Notes: generated by a model from the letters alone, not told the origin. Counted from the stretch's first letter, positions 52,239 through 61,049 are shown. The stretch: 64,000 nucleotides of DNA from Nocardia aurea (GCF_003123685.1 NZ_QCYJ01000172.1:124001-188000); one strand, 5' to 3'. Program-made: numbers and translations.

Positions 52239-53039
52239 TCAGCCTGCCGCAGCCCGCACGATGTCGGCGACCGCGCTCGGCTGTGACGCAAACGAGGCAT
52301 GCGAGGCGTCGACTTCGCGGGTGCGGTCCGGCGCCACCCGCGCGGCGGTGGCGCGCTGTAGCGCCGGGGGGATCACCCGGTCCTGTCCGGACACCAGGTA
52401 CCAGCTGGGAGTCGTTGCCCACGAGGGGTTCTCGGTCGGTTCCACATTGGTCACCACCGCTGCCGACCTCTGGTGCCGAAACATCTCCGCCGCCTTGGCC
52501 GGTGCCACATCCTGGCAGAAGACCTCGCGGAAGAACGGCTCCGTGACGAAGGCGTCCAGGTTCACTCCGGCCGGGCTTGCGGGGTCGGGCACCGGCCCCG
52601 CAAGCAGCGCGGGCGGCAGAAGCAGGCTACCGGGGTAGAGGATCGGATTGAGCAACTCCAGCATCCGCTGGCCCCGCTCCGGCGCGAAGGCCGCGATGTA
52701 GACATTGGCTCGCACGTCCGGGTCGTGGGTGTTCGTGATGACGACCCCGCCGTAGGAGTGACCCACGAGGACGATCGGCCCGGCGACCGCGGCCAGGAAC
52801 TGTTCGAGCGCGCGCGAGTCGTAGGCGGGTCCCCGCAGCGGATTGTCGAACGTGCGCACCGGATAGCCGTCAGCGGTGAGCCGCGCCGCGACATCGGCCC
52901 AGCCGGAGGAGTCGGCGAAGGCGCCGTGCACCAGCACCACGGTCGGCCGATCGGCGGCCTGTGCCGGTGCCGCCGTGGCCAATCCGGAGAGGGCGAGGAA
53001 GGCGGCGGCGACCAACGTTCCGATTCTTCGAGGATTCAT
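52239..53039 (-). CDS. Secreted alpha/beta hydrolase
   Basis: A 266-residue protein with a signal peptide (basic MNPRRIG, hydrophobic core, cleavage after PAQAA near residue 29). The mature alpha/beta hydrolase has HGAFADSSGW as the oxyanion-hole segment, GHSYGGVV with the Ser nucleophile, and a C-terminal DASHASFA His. It resembles chloroperoxidase-like or esterase-like hydrolases, but the Ser elbow fits an esterase. AGGAT precedes the ATG at 53039. It converges with the MpaB operon, across a 209-bp gap with no visible signal. Confidence 0.88.
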   Translation of the reverse strand: MNPRRIGTLVAAAFLALSGLATAAPAQAADRPTVVLVHGAFADSSGWADVAARLTADGYPVRTFDNPLRGPAYDSRALEQFLAAVAGPIVLVGHSYGGVVITNTHDPDVRANVYIAAFAPERGQRMLELLNPILYPGSLLLPPALLAGPVPDPASPAGVNLDAFVTEPFFREVFCQDVAPAKAAEMFRHQRSAAVVTNVEPTENPSWATTPSWYLVSGQDRVIPPALQRATAARVAPDRTREVDASHASFASQPSAVADIVRAAAG

Positions 53040-53712
53040 GATGGCGATCCTAGGAGATCCATCGGTAACTTGAAGCCGTATCAACACGTTTCAGTGCGTG
53101 CCACAGCTGAGAATCAAGAATTACAAACTGCGATCACCGGCGTCCGTCGCGGCACCGGCCTACCACCGTTTCGCAGACGACTCCGCCCCGGCGACGGCCG
53201 CCCGGGGTGGCGTCGACGAGACCGGCGCAGGTGAGGGCGAGCGCCGCGGCGTGGAGCGCAGGGCTTGCCATCGGACGACGGCAGATGCCGGTCACCGCGA
53301 GTCACTCGATTCGAACGCGATAAGTTAGTTACTATTTCACAGCAGCTACATGCTCTATTAGGTATAACTATGATATAAGTAATTCATTGTTCATGATCTA
53401 TCACATGTCCTCGCCGACTCGGGCGCGCCCATCCGCGCGGATCCGGCGTCCACCAGGGGTGTCGATGGTCGAGTGCAGATCGTGTGGAGGTTGGCGTGGA
53501 CGTCGAGGTCAGGACCGAGGGTGTCACCAAATCCTCGGGTTCCCAGCGAATTCGGCAGGATGTCGCTATCACTCTGCCGTCGGGCGAGGTCGGCGCACTG
53601 CTCGGCCATCTCCACTGAGCCCGTTTCGACCAGCGGTCGGACGTGTGCTCGAAACCCGACACTTCCCGCGTCAGCGCAAGAGGGTGGTTCACATCTCGCC
53701 GAGGTATCCCGA
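53040..53712. other. AT-rich intergenic region, possible gene remnants
   Basis: About 670 bp without a confident gene. The stretch 53320-53400 is markedly AT-rich with several -10-like boxes and is the likely promoter region for the CdaR-type gene. A reverse-strand segment around 53455-53570 reads protein-like (SLGTRGFGDTLGPDLDVHAN) with fairly GC-rich third positions, but no start or family is identifiable. It may be a remnant. Confidence 0.4.
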
Positions 53713-54504
53713 ATGACAGAACTCCTCCCCGCCACCGCGACGCTGCTCCCCTTCTCGGACCGCCGATTCGAAAGCCCGCGACATCCGGTGAGGGCCATCG
53801 GGTCGATCGCGGTCCTGGCGATTGCGCTACCGACGCCACCTCCGATGGAGTCGAGCGGACCCGACCGGAAGCCCCCGGACAGGCTGCGGCGGGTCGAACA
53901 CGCGCTCGAGGCGGATTTCGGCAGCGAAACGCGAATTCACTGGGGGATCCGGGAGGCTACCGCACTGATCCCCGTCGCGGATTCGTCCGACGCCCACATC
54001 GGGCGGATGGTGTCCGTGATCGCCGAAAACATGCAGGATACTTTTGCTGCCACAATCACTTTCGCCGCATGCGATCAGCTGCCCACCGCCGTGACCCATG
54101 CGGACGAATTGCTCGAAATCGTCTTGCGATTGGGATTGCGCCCCGGACTGTATCGGTTCCAGGATCTGGCGCTCGAATACCAACTGACTCGGCCAGGACC
54201 GGCGCGCGACCGTCTCGCGGCCGAGATCGCGCAACTGAACTCTCGGAGCAAACTACGAGAAACGTTGCGAAGCTACATAGCCAGCAACGGAAGTCGTGGA
54301 TGCACGGCTCGGAGCCTGAAAGTACACCCCAACACCGTCGACTACCGGCTCAGCCAGATCACACGACTCACCGGATCGAATCCGGTTCACCCCGAGGGCA
54401 TGTGGCGGCTGCGATCAGCGCTACTCGTGCACACTTTTCTCGAGACGAGGCCCGTCGCGGGAGCCGACAGCGTCGGATATCACGACTCGACAGGGCGCGG
54501 ATGA
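53713..54504 (+). CDS. CdaR/PucR-type regulator with C-terminal HTH, short N-terminus
   Basis: A 263-residue protein. The last 70 residues are the CdaR/PucR helix-turn-helix of PF13556 (LRETLRSYIASNG, then CTARSLKVHPNTVDYRLSQITRLTG). The middle part (RIHWGIREATALIPVADSSDA, LGLRPGLYRFQDLALEY) fits the GGDEF-like region of CdaR regulators. Full-length relatives are usually about 400 residues with an N-terminal sensor; that part is missing here, so this may be a naturally short or truncated copy. No Shine-Dalgarno stands out before the ATG at 53713. Confidence 0.75.
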   Translation: MTELLPATATLLPFSDRRFESPRHPVRAIGSIAVLAIALPTPPPMESSGPDRKPPDRLRRVEHALEADFGSETRIHWGIREATALIPVADSSDAHIGRMVSVIAENMQDTFAATITFAACDQLPTAVTHADELLEIVLRLGLRPGLYRFQDLALEYQLTRPGPARDRLAAEIAQLNSRSKLRETLRSYIASNGSRGCTARSLKVHPNTVDYRLSQITRLTGSNPVHPEGMWRLRSALLVHTFLETRPVAGADSVGYHDSTGRG

Positions 54505-54534
54505 TCACAGCGAATTCTTTGCGTCGAAGCCGGA

Positions 54535-54798
54535 TCAGGAGGCGGGCGGGGCCGAATTCAGGTCCCTGACACCGGTGATGGCCTCGATGATGTTGACGAC
54601 GGCGGAGGTGCCGTTGTTGATGGCAGAGCTGCCGGAGTCCAAAGTGGCCGAACCGGAGGACGAGCCGCCATCGGCCGACCCCGAGGCCAGGCCCGCCGAG
54701 CCGGTGGCGGGCGAGTCGGCGGCAGAGGCCACGGCGACCGGAGCGAGGAACAATGCGGCAGTGGCGACAGTGCCGACAACGATCTTGCGAGAGAACAT
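54535..54798 (-). CDS. Small secreted Ala/Ser/Gly-rich protein
   Basis: An 87-residue protein with a signal peptide (MFSRKIVVGTVATAALFLAP, cleavage likely after ASAAD). The mature part is low-complexity (Ser/Gly/Ala-rich) and ends with a short helical segment VVNIIEAITGVRDLNSAPPAS. It resembles other small secreted envelope proteins of mycolata; the function is unknown. The ATG at 54798 has an AAAGAAGA purine stretch upstream. It converges with the CdaR-type gene. Confidence 0.65.
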   Translation of the reverse strand: MFSRKIVVGTVATAALFLAPVAVASAADSPATGSAGLASGSADGGSSSGSATLDSGSSAINNGTSAVVNIIEAITGVRDLNSAPPAS

Positions 54799-54905
54799 GC
54801 GGATCTTCTTTCCGTAGTCTGATAACGAAACCATCACGGCACGCATCAGCAACGGTAAAGAAGAATGGATTTCCTAGCCACCGATTTCCCTGTGGTAACA
54901 ATCAT

Positions 54906-54924
54906 AGTTAACACTTGGCTAACT
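54906..54924. promoter_or_regulatory. Inverted repeat AGTTA-N9-TAACT
   Basis: Five-bp arms in an AT-rich stretch upstream of the small secreted protein; the reverse strand reads TATGAT beside it, so it probably marks a promoter or operator. Confidence 0.35.
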
Positions 54925-55072
54925 GCGGATGGTTGCGAGGTGACACCATTCTCTTCACCCCGCACCCCCCCGCGACTTCCTCCCCGCACTGCCGTCGCCG
55001 ACTGAACAGTTCCCCGGGCGCGACGACCGGCCGAGGCGCCGCCCGAGCTGATGAGCGTCAGCCACCTCCGGG

Positions 55073-55090
55073 GGTGAACGCACGTTCACC
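55073..55090. promoter_or_regulatory. TetR operator palindrome GGTGAACG-CA-CGTTCACC
   Basis: Perfect 8-bp arms 43 bp before the exporter start. The downstream TetR gene at 57076 is the likely binder. Confidence 0.75.
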
Positions 55091-55132
55091 TCGATGGTAT
55101 GAATGAGGCCATCCCTGTGAATCGGAGGCCTC

Positions 55133-57079
55133 GTGCACAGTCCTACCAAATCGCCGCCGAGTCGCGCGCTGACAATCGTCTTGTGCATGTCGGGCGTGGT
55201 GGTAGCGCTGCAGCACACCCTGGTCGTTCCGCTGCTCGGCGAATTTCCGGGGATCCTGAACGTCGACTACGCCAGCGCCTCGTGGCTGGTCACCGTGACG
55301 CTGCTGACCGCCGCGGTGGCCACACCGATCCTGTCGCGGTTGGCCGACATGTTCGGCAAGCGACTGATGATGCTGGTCTCACTCGCCACGATCGTCGCCG
55401 GATCGGCAGTCGCCGCGATCGGCGGAACATTCCTGACGGTCCTGGTCGGGCGCGGACTGCAAGGGTTGGCCTCGGCACTGGTGCCCATCGGCATCGCGAT
55501 TCTGCGCGACGAACTACCCAAAGCCCGCGTCGCCGGCGCGACCGCCATCATGAGCGCGACACTGGGTGTCGGTGCGGCACTGGGACTTCCGCTACCGGGG
55601 ATACTCTACGAGCACCTGGGCTGGCAGTCGATCTTCTGGCTGTCGGCGGCAGCGGCGACGGTACTGTTCGTCGCGGTACTGCTGGTGGTCCCCGAATCCG
55701 CGGTCCGCAACCCGGGACGATTCGACTTCGGCGGGGCGGTACTGCTGTCGATCGCACTGGTCACCATGCTGCTGGCCATCTCCAAAGGCAGCACCTGGGG
55801 GTGGACCAGCCCACCGACCCTGATCGGGGCGGTGATCGCGATCCTCGCCTTCGCGGCCTGGTTCCCGTTCGAACTCCGCGTCGGACAACCGATGGTCGAC
55901 CTACGCACCTCCGCTCGCAGACCCGTGCTGCTGACCAATATCTGCGGCCTGCTCTGCGGCATCTCGATGTATGCCAACATGCTGACCACCACCCAACAGT
56001 TGGCGATGACCACCGCCACCGGTTACGGCTTCGGACTCTCGGTACTGACCGCGGGGCTGTGCATGATGCCCGCCGGATTGATGATGGTCGCCTTCGCACC
56101 GGTCTCGGCGCGCATGATCCAGCGAATCGGCGCCAAACACACTCTGATCGCCGGAACCGCCCTACTCGGGCTCGCCTACCTCCTGCGGATACTGCTCACC
56201 GGGTCGGTTCCGCTGATCGTGCTCGGCTCCATGCTCGTCACCGTCGGCACCGCGATCGCCTACTCGGCCATGCCGATGCTCATCATGGGCTCGGTCCCGA
56301 TCACCGAAACCGCCTCGGCCAACGGCCTCAACACCCTCATGCGATCGATCGGTACCTCCATCTCGAGCGCGCTCATCTCCGCACTGTTGACCACACTCAC
56401 CATCACCGTCGCCGGACGGCACTACCCGTCGCTGACCGCCTTCCAGCTCATCTTCGCCTTCGCCGCGACCGCCGCCCTGGCGACGATGGCCGTCGCGGCG
56501 TTCATCCCACACACCGACACCGCCGACACCACGAACGACGACCGACAACCACCCGACGAACTGGTCGTCACCGGTGTCGTTCACCGCGCCGGCGGACAGC
56601 CGATCCGCCACGCGGTCGTCACCGTCCTGGACACCGCCGGAGAACCGGTGGACTGGAGCCGTGCCGACCACACCGGCGAATTCACCGTCGTACTTCCCTC
56701 AGCCGGGCCCTACCTGATGATCACCGGCGCCGACGGATGGGCGCCACGCTCCGAGGTGGTCGACTTCACCACCGACGCCGAACGCCATCACGTGGTGCTC
56801 ACCGAACAACTGAGTCTGCACGGCCACGTCACCGTCGGCGCCGACCCCTGTACGGGCGCGGTGGTCAGCCTGGTCAAGACCACCGGCGAATACGTCGCCG
56901 CCACCGTCACCGCCGAGGACGGCAGTTACGAACTCGCCCAACCCCCCAGCGGTCGCTACCTGGTCACCGCGCTCGGCACCGACCGTCGCACCGCCACCCG
57001 CCACGTCGTGGTCCTGACCCGTCCCGCCGTGGTCGACTTCGACCTCGCCCACGACCCACAACCGGTCGGTGCCCGATGA
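55133..57079 (+). CDS. MFS exporter with C-terminal beta-sandwich domains
   Basis: A 648-residue protein. About 1-460 is a DHA2-type 14-helix MFS transporter (LADMFGKRLMMLVSL loop signature, ATLGVGAALGLPLPG motif C). About 475-640 holds two tandem carboxypeptidase-regulatory/CnaB-like beta-sandwich repeats: VVTGVVHRAGGQPIRHAVVTVLD...GEFTVVLPSAGPYLM and LHGHVTVGADPCTGAVVSLV...SGRYLVTALG. An even helix count would leave these domains in the cytosol, which is unusual for this fold. GGAGG lies 4 nt before the GTG. The TetR gene overlaps the stop as ATGA, and a palindrome lies upstream. Confidence 0.85.
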   Translation: MHSPTKSPPSRALTIVLCMSGVVVALQHTLVVPLLGEFPGILNVDYASASWLVTVTLLTAAVATPILSRLADMFGKRLMMLVSLATIVAGSAVAAIGGTFLTVLVGRGLQGLASALVPIGIAILRDELPKARVAGATAIMSATLGVGAALGLPLPGILYEHLGWQSIFWLSAAAATVLFVAVLLVVPESAVRNPGRFDFGGAVLLSIALVTMLLAISKGSTWGWTSPPTLIGAVIAILAFAAWFPFELRVGQPMVDLRTSARRPVLLTNICGLLCGISMYANMLTTTQQLAMTTATGYGFGLSVLTAGLCMMPAGLMMVAFAPVSARMIQRIGAKHTLIAGTALLGLAYLLRILLTGSVPLIVLGSMLVTVGTAIAYSAMPMLIMGSVPITETASANGLNTLMRSIGTSISSALISALLTTLTITVAGRHYPSLTAFQLIFAFAATAALATMAVAAFIPHTDTADTTNDDRQPPDELVVTGVVHRAGGQPIRHAVVTVLDTAGEPVDWSRADHTGEFTVVLPSAGPYLMITGADGWAPRSEVVDFTTDAERHHVVLTEQLSLHGHVTVGADPCTGAVVSLVKTTGEYVAATVTAEDGSYELAQPPSGRYLVTALGTDRRTATRHVVVLTRPAVVDFDLAHDPQPVGAR

Positions 57080-57621
57080 GCGAAACCTCCACCCGCGAAA
57101 CCGTCGTCGCCGCCGCGCGTGACCTGTTCGCCCGTCGCGGCTACACCGCGACCACCATCAAGGACATCGCCGCCGTGGCCGGCTGCTCGCCCGCACTGGT
57201 CATGAAACTGACCGGAAGCAAAGCCGAACTCTTCGCCGTTGCCGACCCCTCGGCGGCCGGACTGGAAGAACCGCCGCCCGCCGAAGAACCGATCGGCATC
57301 CAACTGGTACGCCGCATCGTCGACCGACGCGACAACGACGAACCGGAGCCGTGGGCCATGGCCCCCCTCCTCATCCACGAATCCGCCGACCCCGCACACA
57401 CCCGCACCGCCACCCGCGACCGCTACCTCGACGCCATCGCCCGCCGCATCCACGACACCACCGAACACCGCGTCCGCGCCCAGCTCGTCATGCTCGAACT
57501 CCTCGGCCTCGCCGCAGGCCTGCGCCACCTCGGTCTGCTCGGCCCCGAGAACATCGATCCCGAAACCCTCATCACCCGCTACGGAGCAGCCGTGCAAGCC
57601 ATCATCGACAACGACCTGTGA
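57076..57621 (+). CDS. TetR-family regulator of the fused MFS exporter
   Basis: A 181-residue TetR protein: TRETVVAAARDLFARRGYTATTIKDIAAVAGCSPALVMKLTGSKAELFAV is the DNA-binding domain, and the rest is helical. The ATG is embedded in the exporter's stop (ATGA), so the two are made together. It should bind the palindrome at 55073-55090 and repress the operon until an exported compound is present. The proline-rich stretch EEPPPAEEP separates the two domains. Confidence 0.9.
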   Translation: MSETSTRETVVAAARDLFARRGYTATTIKDIAAVAGCSPALVMKLTGSKAELFAVADPSAAGLEEPPPAEEPIGIQLVRRIVDRRDNDEPEPWAMAPLLIHESADPAHTRTATRDRYLDAIARRIHDTTEHRVRAQLVMLELLGLAAGLRHLGLLGPENIDPETLITRYGAAVQAIIDNDL

Positions 57622-57767
57622 CCGTCTTCCATGCACCATCGGCCACCGACTCCGGCCCACCGAGATCCCGTGGATTGTTCTGCGCGGCAGTGTCATTGCG
57701 TTTTGACGTGGTAGCCGGACGATTGTAGGTTGACCCCCGTATCGACATGAACCGGGGAGGAAGCTCG

Positions 57768-58310
57768 ATGAAGGCACTGATCACGATGGTCGCGGCGACG
57801 TTGGTCGCACTGAGTACGGGAGTCGTGGGGGCGTCGACGGCCCGAGCGGATGTCGCACCGACGTCGGACTCGATCAGTCGCGCCTTCCCTCGCATGGTGC
57901 CCGCCGATGCTTCCGGTGAAGTCGGCTACAACAACGCCACGTGCGGGGCCTACTCCCCGAGCGCCCCGCCCTACATCACCGCGGGCACACCGAATTTCGG
58001 CAACTGGGCGAACCAGTGGGACTGCTTCGGTGGCGCGGGCAACGCCGACCCGTTCTACACCTTCTATATCTACGCTTCTCCCCTCGAGGCCGCGGCCGCG
58101 CTGAACAGCCTGCCCGCCGGTGCGGCGAAATCCATCGACGTCAACGGCGGCAAGCCCTACGTCAACTTCACCTTCGAAGACAGCGGCCCCAAAATGGTCA
58201 CCGTCTTCGCCGGCGACGGAGACCGCGGTCAAATCCTGCTGTACACCGACGGCATCGTCGGCACCATCGATCAGGTCGTGAATTGGTGGCGGTCGGCTCC
58301 GCTCAACTAG
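57768..58310 (+). CDS. Secreted protein, unknown function
   Basis: A 180-residue protein with a signal peptide (MKALITMVAATLVALSTGVV, cleavage likely after ARAD). The mature part has two Cys (NNATCGAYS and WDCFGGAG) that could form a disulfide, and a YTFYIYASPLEAAAALNSLP helix; it resembles small exported proteins common in Nocardia. GGGGAGG precedes the ATG by about 7 nt. A hairpin terminator follows. The role is unknown. Confidence 0.75.
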   Translation: MKALITMVAATLVALSTGVVGASTARADVAPTSDSISRAFPRMVPADASGEVGYNNATCGAYSPSAPPYITAGTPNFGNWANQWDCFGGAGNADPFYTFYIYASPLEAAAALNSLPAGAAKSIDVNGGKPYVNFTFEDSGPKMVTVFAGDGDRGQILLYTDGIVGTIDQVVNWWRSAPLN

Positions 58311-58355
58311 CCGCCGAATCGGCTGTCCGGCGTGCTCCCGTCGCGGATGCCCAGA

Positions 58356-58388
58356 TGAGGTGGGCCTGCCGAGTTCCGGCCCACCTCA
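58356..58388 (+). terminator. Hairpin terminator
   Basis: Perfect 11-bp arms (TGAGGTGGGCC) around an 11-nt loop after the secreted-protein gene. Confidence 0.65.
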
Positions 58389-58853
58389 CGGCAAGCCAGA
58401 TCGCTGTCACCAAAGCCGTGCAGCAGCCCCACATCAGGACTCCAAGTTTTACCAGACCCGCACATTTCGAAGCTGTCTCACGCATTGATCAATGTGGTTG
58501 ACGTGCGACGACACGAAGGGCTCTGGACTCGGGCAGCTGCGTATCACAGAATTGTATTCCATCCAATCCCCGGATACGTCCTCACTATGCGGCGATCTGT
58601 TCGAAGGTGTCGAACTCCACGTCATGCCTGTGGTCCGGCTCGAGATCGTTGCCATAGATTTTGAGACGAATCAACAAACTGGTCAGTCGATAAGAAGCCG
58701 ACGATTCCGTCGTTCGCATAGTTGCGCGGCGAAGAAGCGCAGTAGCCGGTACGCTGACCGACGACAAAGCCGGTTGGCCAGTTGAGCGGGTTACCCGCCC
58801 ATTGGATTTGTTCAGACCTATGCTTGGAATTTATGCCGCGAAGGGCCTCGGGG
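58389..58853. other. AT-richer intergenic start of an atypical pocket
   Basis: No gene is confirmed. Base composition shifts to clearly lower GC here and stays lower to about 59.9 kb. A reverse-strand frame ending at 58585 (...EPDHRHDVEFDTFEQIAA) reads protein-like but lacks a start; it may be the tail of a lost gene. Confidence 0.4.
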
Positions 58854-59474
58854 ATGGAAAACGATAAGGGGCAGGTTGACGCGCTGGCGGCAGTCTACCT
58901 GGCAGACAGAGCAGAGTTGACTGCAATTGATACCCAACTCATGAATCTTGCAAGTATCGGTATTGCATATGTTTTCGGAGTGGGCGCTGTTTGGGCTACT
59001 AAATCAGATCTACGTCTCGATAACTATCACTTCACCTTACTCCCGATTCCGGTCGCTGCGATACTGATCGTGTGGCTGGGTCGCTGGCGCGTGGGCGGCG
59101 CTACAGCTAGATCCGCTTCGCGACTGCAGGAAGACCTCTTATCAAATGTCGGGTACCCACCCGAGGCGTTAAAATACCTTGGCATCAGAGCACACTATGC
59201 CACTCCGCCGAGCCGTTGGACATACTGCACAGCCTCCGCGATGTTCGGAACTCCGTTAGCAATTGGTGCGTCATTTTCCGCCGCGTGCGTGGTTGTCATC
59301 TACAAACGAAGCGGACTCTTTGATCCCCAGGTGATTACAGTAGGTGCGCTCTATTCAGTGATGTATGCAACCCTTTTGACCCTGTTCATCACCGCACTCC
59401 GGAATCAGGGCGTGAGGTCGGCGCACGACATGCGAATTCGCAACCTGCCCGGACCTCAGGGAATTGCACCATGA
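58854..59474 (+). CDS. Four-helix membrane protein in the AT-richer pocket
   Basis: A 206-residue protein. After a short soluble start (MENDKGQVDALAAVYLADRAEL) come two helices (about residues 33-50 and 62-80), a soluble central region of about 60 residues with basic and aromatic residues (WRVGGATARSASRLQEDLL, ALKYLGIRAHYATPP), then two more helices (about 127-150 and 160-182). The soluble-core-with-paired-helices plan resembles small membrane effectors of bacterial conflict systems, but no family is identifiable. Third positions are AT-richer than in neighbours. The EF-Tu-domain-2-like gene follows about 200 bp later on the same strand. Confidence 0.6.
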   Translation: MENDKGQVDALAAVYLADRAELTAIDTQLMNLASIGIAYVFGVGAVWATKSDLRLDNYHFTLLPIPVAAILIVWLGRWRVGGATARSASRLQEDLLSNVGYPPEALKYLGIRAHYATPPSRWTYCTASAMFGTPLAIGASFSAACVVVIYKRSGLFDPQVITVGALYSVMYATLLTLFITALRNQGVRSAHDMRIRNLPGPQGIAP

Positions 59475-59621
59475 ACAAGATGAGCCAATGCACGGCGCGA
59501 TCCGCGCGCAGCCGTCTCCTCGAGAGTGCCTGAGATCGGATCGGCAGCATCTCAGGAACAGAACGGCTACGGACAAGATCGCGGTCTCCATCGCTACTCA
59601 GATGATGCAGTTTCCCATGAT

Positions 59622-59679
59622 AAGGAGGCCTATGGTCGACGAAACATTCTGCGACGACTATTACGATCGAGGAAAGTAG
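59622..59679 (+). other. Short ORF with strong ribosome site preceding the D2-like gene
   Basis: AAGGAGG (59622-59628) is followed 3 nt later by ATG 59632, encoding MVDETFCDDYYDRGK and stopping at 59677-59679, where the last base is shared with the GTG of the next gene. It may be a 15-residue leader peptide coupled to that gene, or chance. Confidence 0.3.
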
Positions 59680-59933
59680 TGGCCGTGTTCACAATTATCG
59701 AGATATTACCCGTCAGTTTTATGCCAGAACCGTTTATTGTGGGTCACATCAGAGGTGAAATGAATGTCGGCGACGCCGTAGAGCTGAGGAAGTCGGACGG
59801 CAGCCGCTTCACTGGAGCGGTCAAGGCGCTGGGCTTCCACAGATCGGGACCGAATCGACACTCGATGGTATTTTGCGGAGAGATTTCACCTCATGCCGGA
59901 CAAGGCGACTTGATCGTATCGCTCGAAGACTGA
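59679..59933 (+). CDS. Free-standing EF-Tu domain-2-like beta-barrel protein
   Basis: An 84-residue protein that reads like the second (beta-barrel) domain of EF-Tu/IF2-type GTPases without the GTPase: FTIIEILPVSFMPEPFIVGHIRGE corresponds to the VxGxVxxG strand, NVGDAVELRKSDGSRFTG to VGDxVxI, and GEISPHAGQGDLIVS to the closing ...GDxL strand. The GTG at 59679 follows GAGGAAA. It could mimic EF-Tu, bind the ribosome, tRNA or an EF-Tu-binding protein, or serve as a toxin or immunity element. It lies in an AT-richer pocket with a membrane protein upstream. Confidence 0.6.
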   Translation: MAVFTIIEILPVSFMPEPFIVGHIRGEMNVGDAVELRKSDGSRFTGAVKALGFHRSGPNRHSMVFCGEISPHAGQGDLIVSLED

Positions 59934-60215
59934 CCTTTCATAGATAGAGCCCATCCCCGCGCGACCACCGTGCCCACCAGCGGGAAGCTGGGTCGAGTCA
60001 GGCACTTTCCGGTCCCGATGAGCGCGCGAGATCATCGCCGCCCACAACTCGAAGGTGGTGCACGCGTATACGGATTCGTCGTGCCGGGCGCTTCCTTGGT
60101 CGACCACGACCCGGTATGCGGCGACGGTGTCGAATGGGCGCGCAACGGTGCCGATTACACCAGCGTTGGCACCGCGACCAGGCGTCGGCGTAGCTGACAC
60201 GCGGCGTTGGTCCAC
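59886..60215 (-). CDS. Hypothetical protein, convergent with the D2-like gene
   Basis: A 109-residue frame from GTG 60215 with GGGAG 5 nt upstream. Its centre reads like real protein (GTVARPFDTVAAYRVVVDQG, then CTTFELWAAMISRAHRD), mostly with GC-rich third positions, but I do not recognise the family. Its last 48 bp overlap the D2-like gene on the other strand. It may be a shortened copy of a longer gene. Confidence 0.4.
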   Translation of the reverse strand: MDQRRVSATPTPGRGANAGVIGTVARPFDTVAAYRVVVDQGSARHDESVYACTTFELWAAMISRAHRDRKVPDSTQLPAGGHGGRAGMGSIYERSVFERYDQVALSGMR

Positions 60216-60273
60216 CTCGGCTCCCTGCTACGCACTGCGGGTTTTCATGCGGTAGCCGCCCCGAATCATTCGT

Positions 60274-60612
60274 TCAGGACAGCACGCCGACCGACACCGC
60301 GGTCGGTGCGGTGAGCGGGCCTTCGATGACGATGATCATCGTCGAGTGCTGGTCGGCGGCGGCCTGACCGGCCAGTCGCGTGAGGGTGTGGCCGAGGCTG
60401 GTCTTCGCCTCGGGGGTGAAGGTCGGTGGCAGTTGGCCGAGGATGCCGCCGATATTTCCGACCGAGAGGGCGGAGGCTTCGGCGGGAGTCAGGATCACGG
60501 TGGTGCTCGTCGTCGAGTCGATCAGGACGGCAGCCCGGGTGACCGGAGCGGCGGCGGCGACCGCACAGGCTGTCGCGGCACAGGCAAGCAGAGCGGTGTG
60601 TACCCGAATCAT
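60274..60612 (-). CDS. Small secreted protein
   Basis: A 112-residue protein with a signal peptide (MIRVHTALLACAATACAVAA, cleavage near TRAAV). The mature part is Thr/Ala-rich with a short helical segment (PEAKTSLGHTLTRLAGQAAAD) and beta-strand MIIVIEGPL. No family is recognised. GAGGAG precedes the ATG at 60612. It is GC-rich like the chromosome, marking the end of the atypical pocket. Confidence 0.65.
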   Translation of the reverse strand: MIRVHTALLACAATACAVAAAAPVTRAAVLIDSTTSTTVILTPAEASALSVGNIGGILGQLPPTFTPEAKTSLGHTLTRLAGQAAADQHSTMIIVIEGPLTAPTAVSVGVLS

Positions 60613-60974
60613 CGGGGATCTCCTCAGGTCAGGTGCGTTCGGCAGGTGCCCGCGCGGTCGACAAGGACGTCACCGCCGAGCCGAGGAATTCGAAACATTC
60701 GACGGCAGGGACGATCACGGAATCGGGTCGGCGCGGTCGATCCGCACCCCGCGAAACTGTCCGCGTTCATCCGTGCGCGTGCGACAGCGGTGACGACCGT
60801 GCGCGGGGAAAAGAGGCGGTGAGCGGGGCGCTCATCTACCCATTCGGCGCCGTCGAGGGCGAGGATCGATCGACTGCGTCACACTGCGCGATCCGCGCGC
60901 ATGACCGATCAGCGCGTACTCGAACAGCCGAGGGCAGCCCTCCGGTTACCCGCCCGTATAGTTCGCTGCGCAAG
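60613..60974. other. Intergenic region upstream of the TauE gene
   Basis: No gene is supported in this part of a 437-bp gap. A -10-like TATAGT (60957-60962) would start transcription near 60969, just ahead of the hairpin at 60975. Confidence 0.4.
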
Positions 60975-61011
60975 AGGCCCCGCCACTCGGTGATCCCGAG
61001 GTGCGGGGCCT
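60975..61011 (+). promoter_or_regulatory. Structured 5' leader hairpin of the TauE gene
   Basis: AGGCCCCGC and GCGGGGCCT close a long stem-loop with an inner partial stem. It lies between a possible promoter (TATAGT, 60957-60962) and the TTG start at 61050. It could be an attenuator, an mRNA-stabilising structure or a terminator of upstream reading. Confidence 0.4.
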
Positions 61012-61049
61012 TCGCCGTGATCCGCCCATCGAACACCGGAGAATCCGCG

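Noticed and set aside
53391..53650. Protein-like reverse-strand segment
   Set aside because: No start codon with a ribosome site and no recognised family; mentioned as a possible remnant only.
58585..58767. Reverse-strand frame ending FDTFEQIAA
   Set aside because: Looks like the end of a protein but has no plausible start; listed only as a possible remnant.
59471..59533. 20-codon ORF overlapping the stop of the four-helix membrane protein gene
   Set aside because: Short, basic and unlike any leader peptide; the overlap could be chance.
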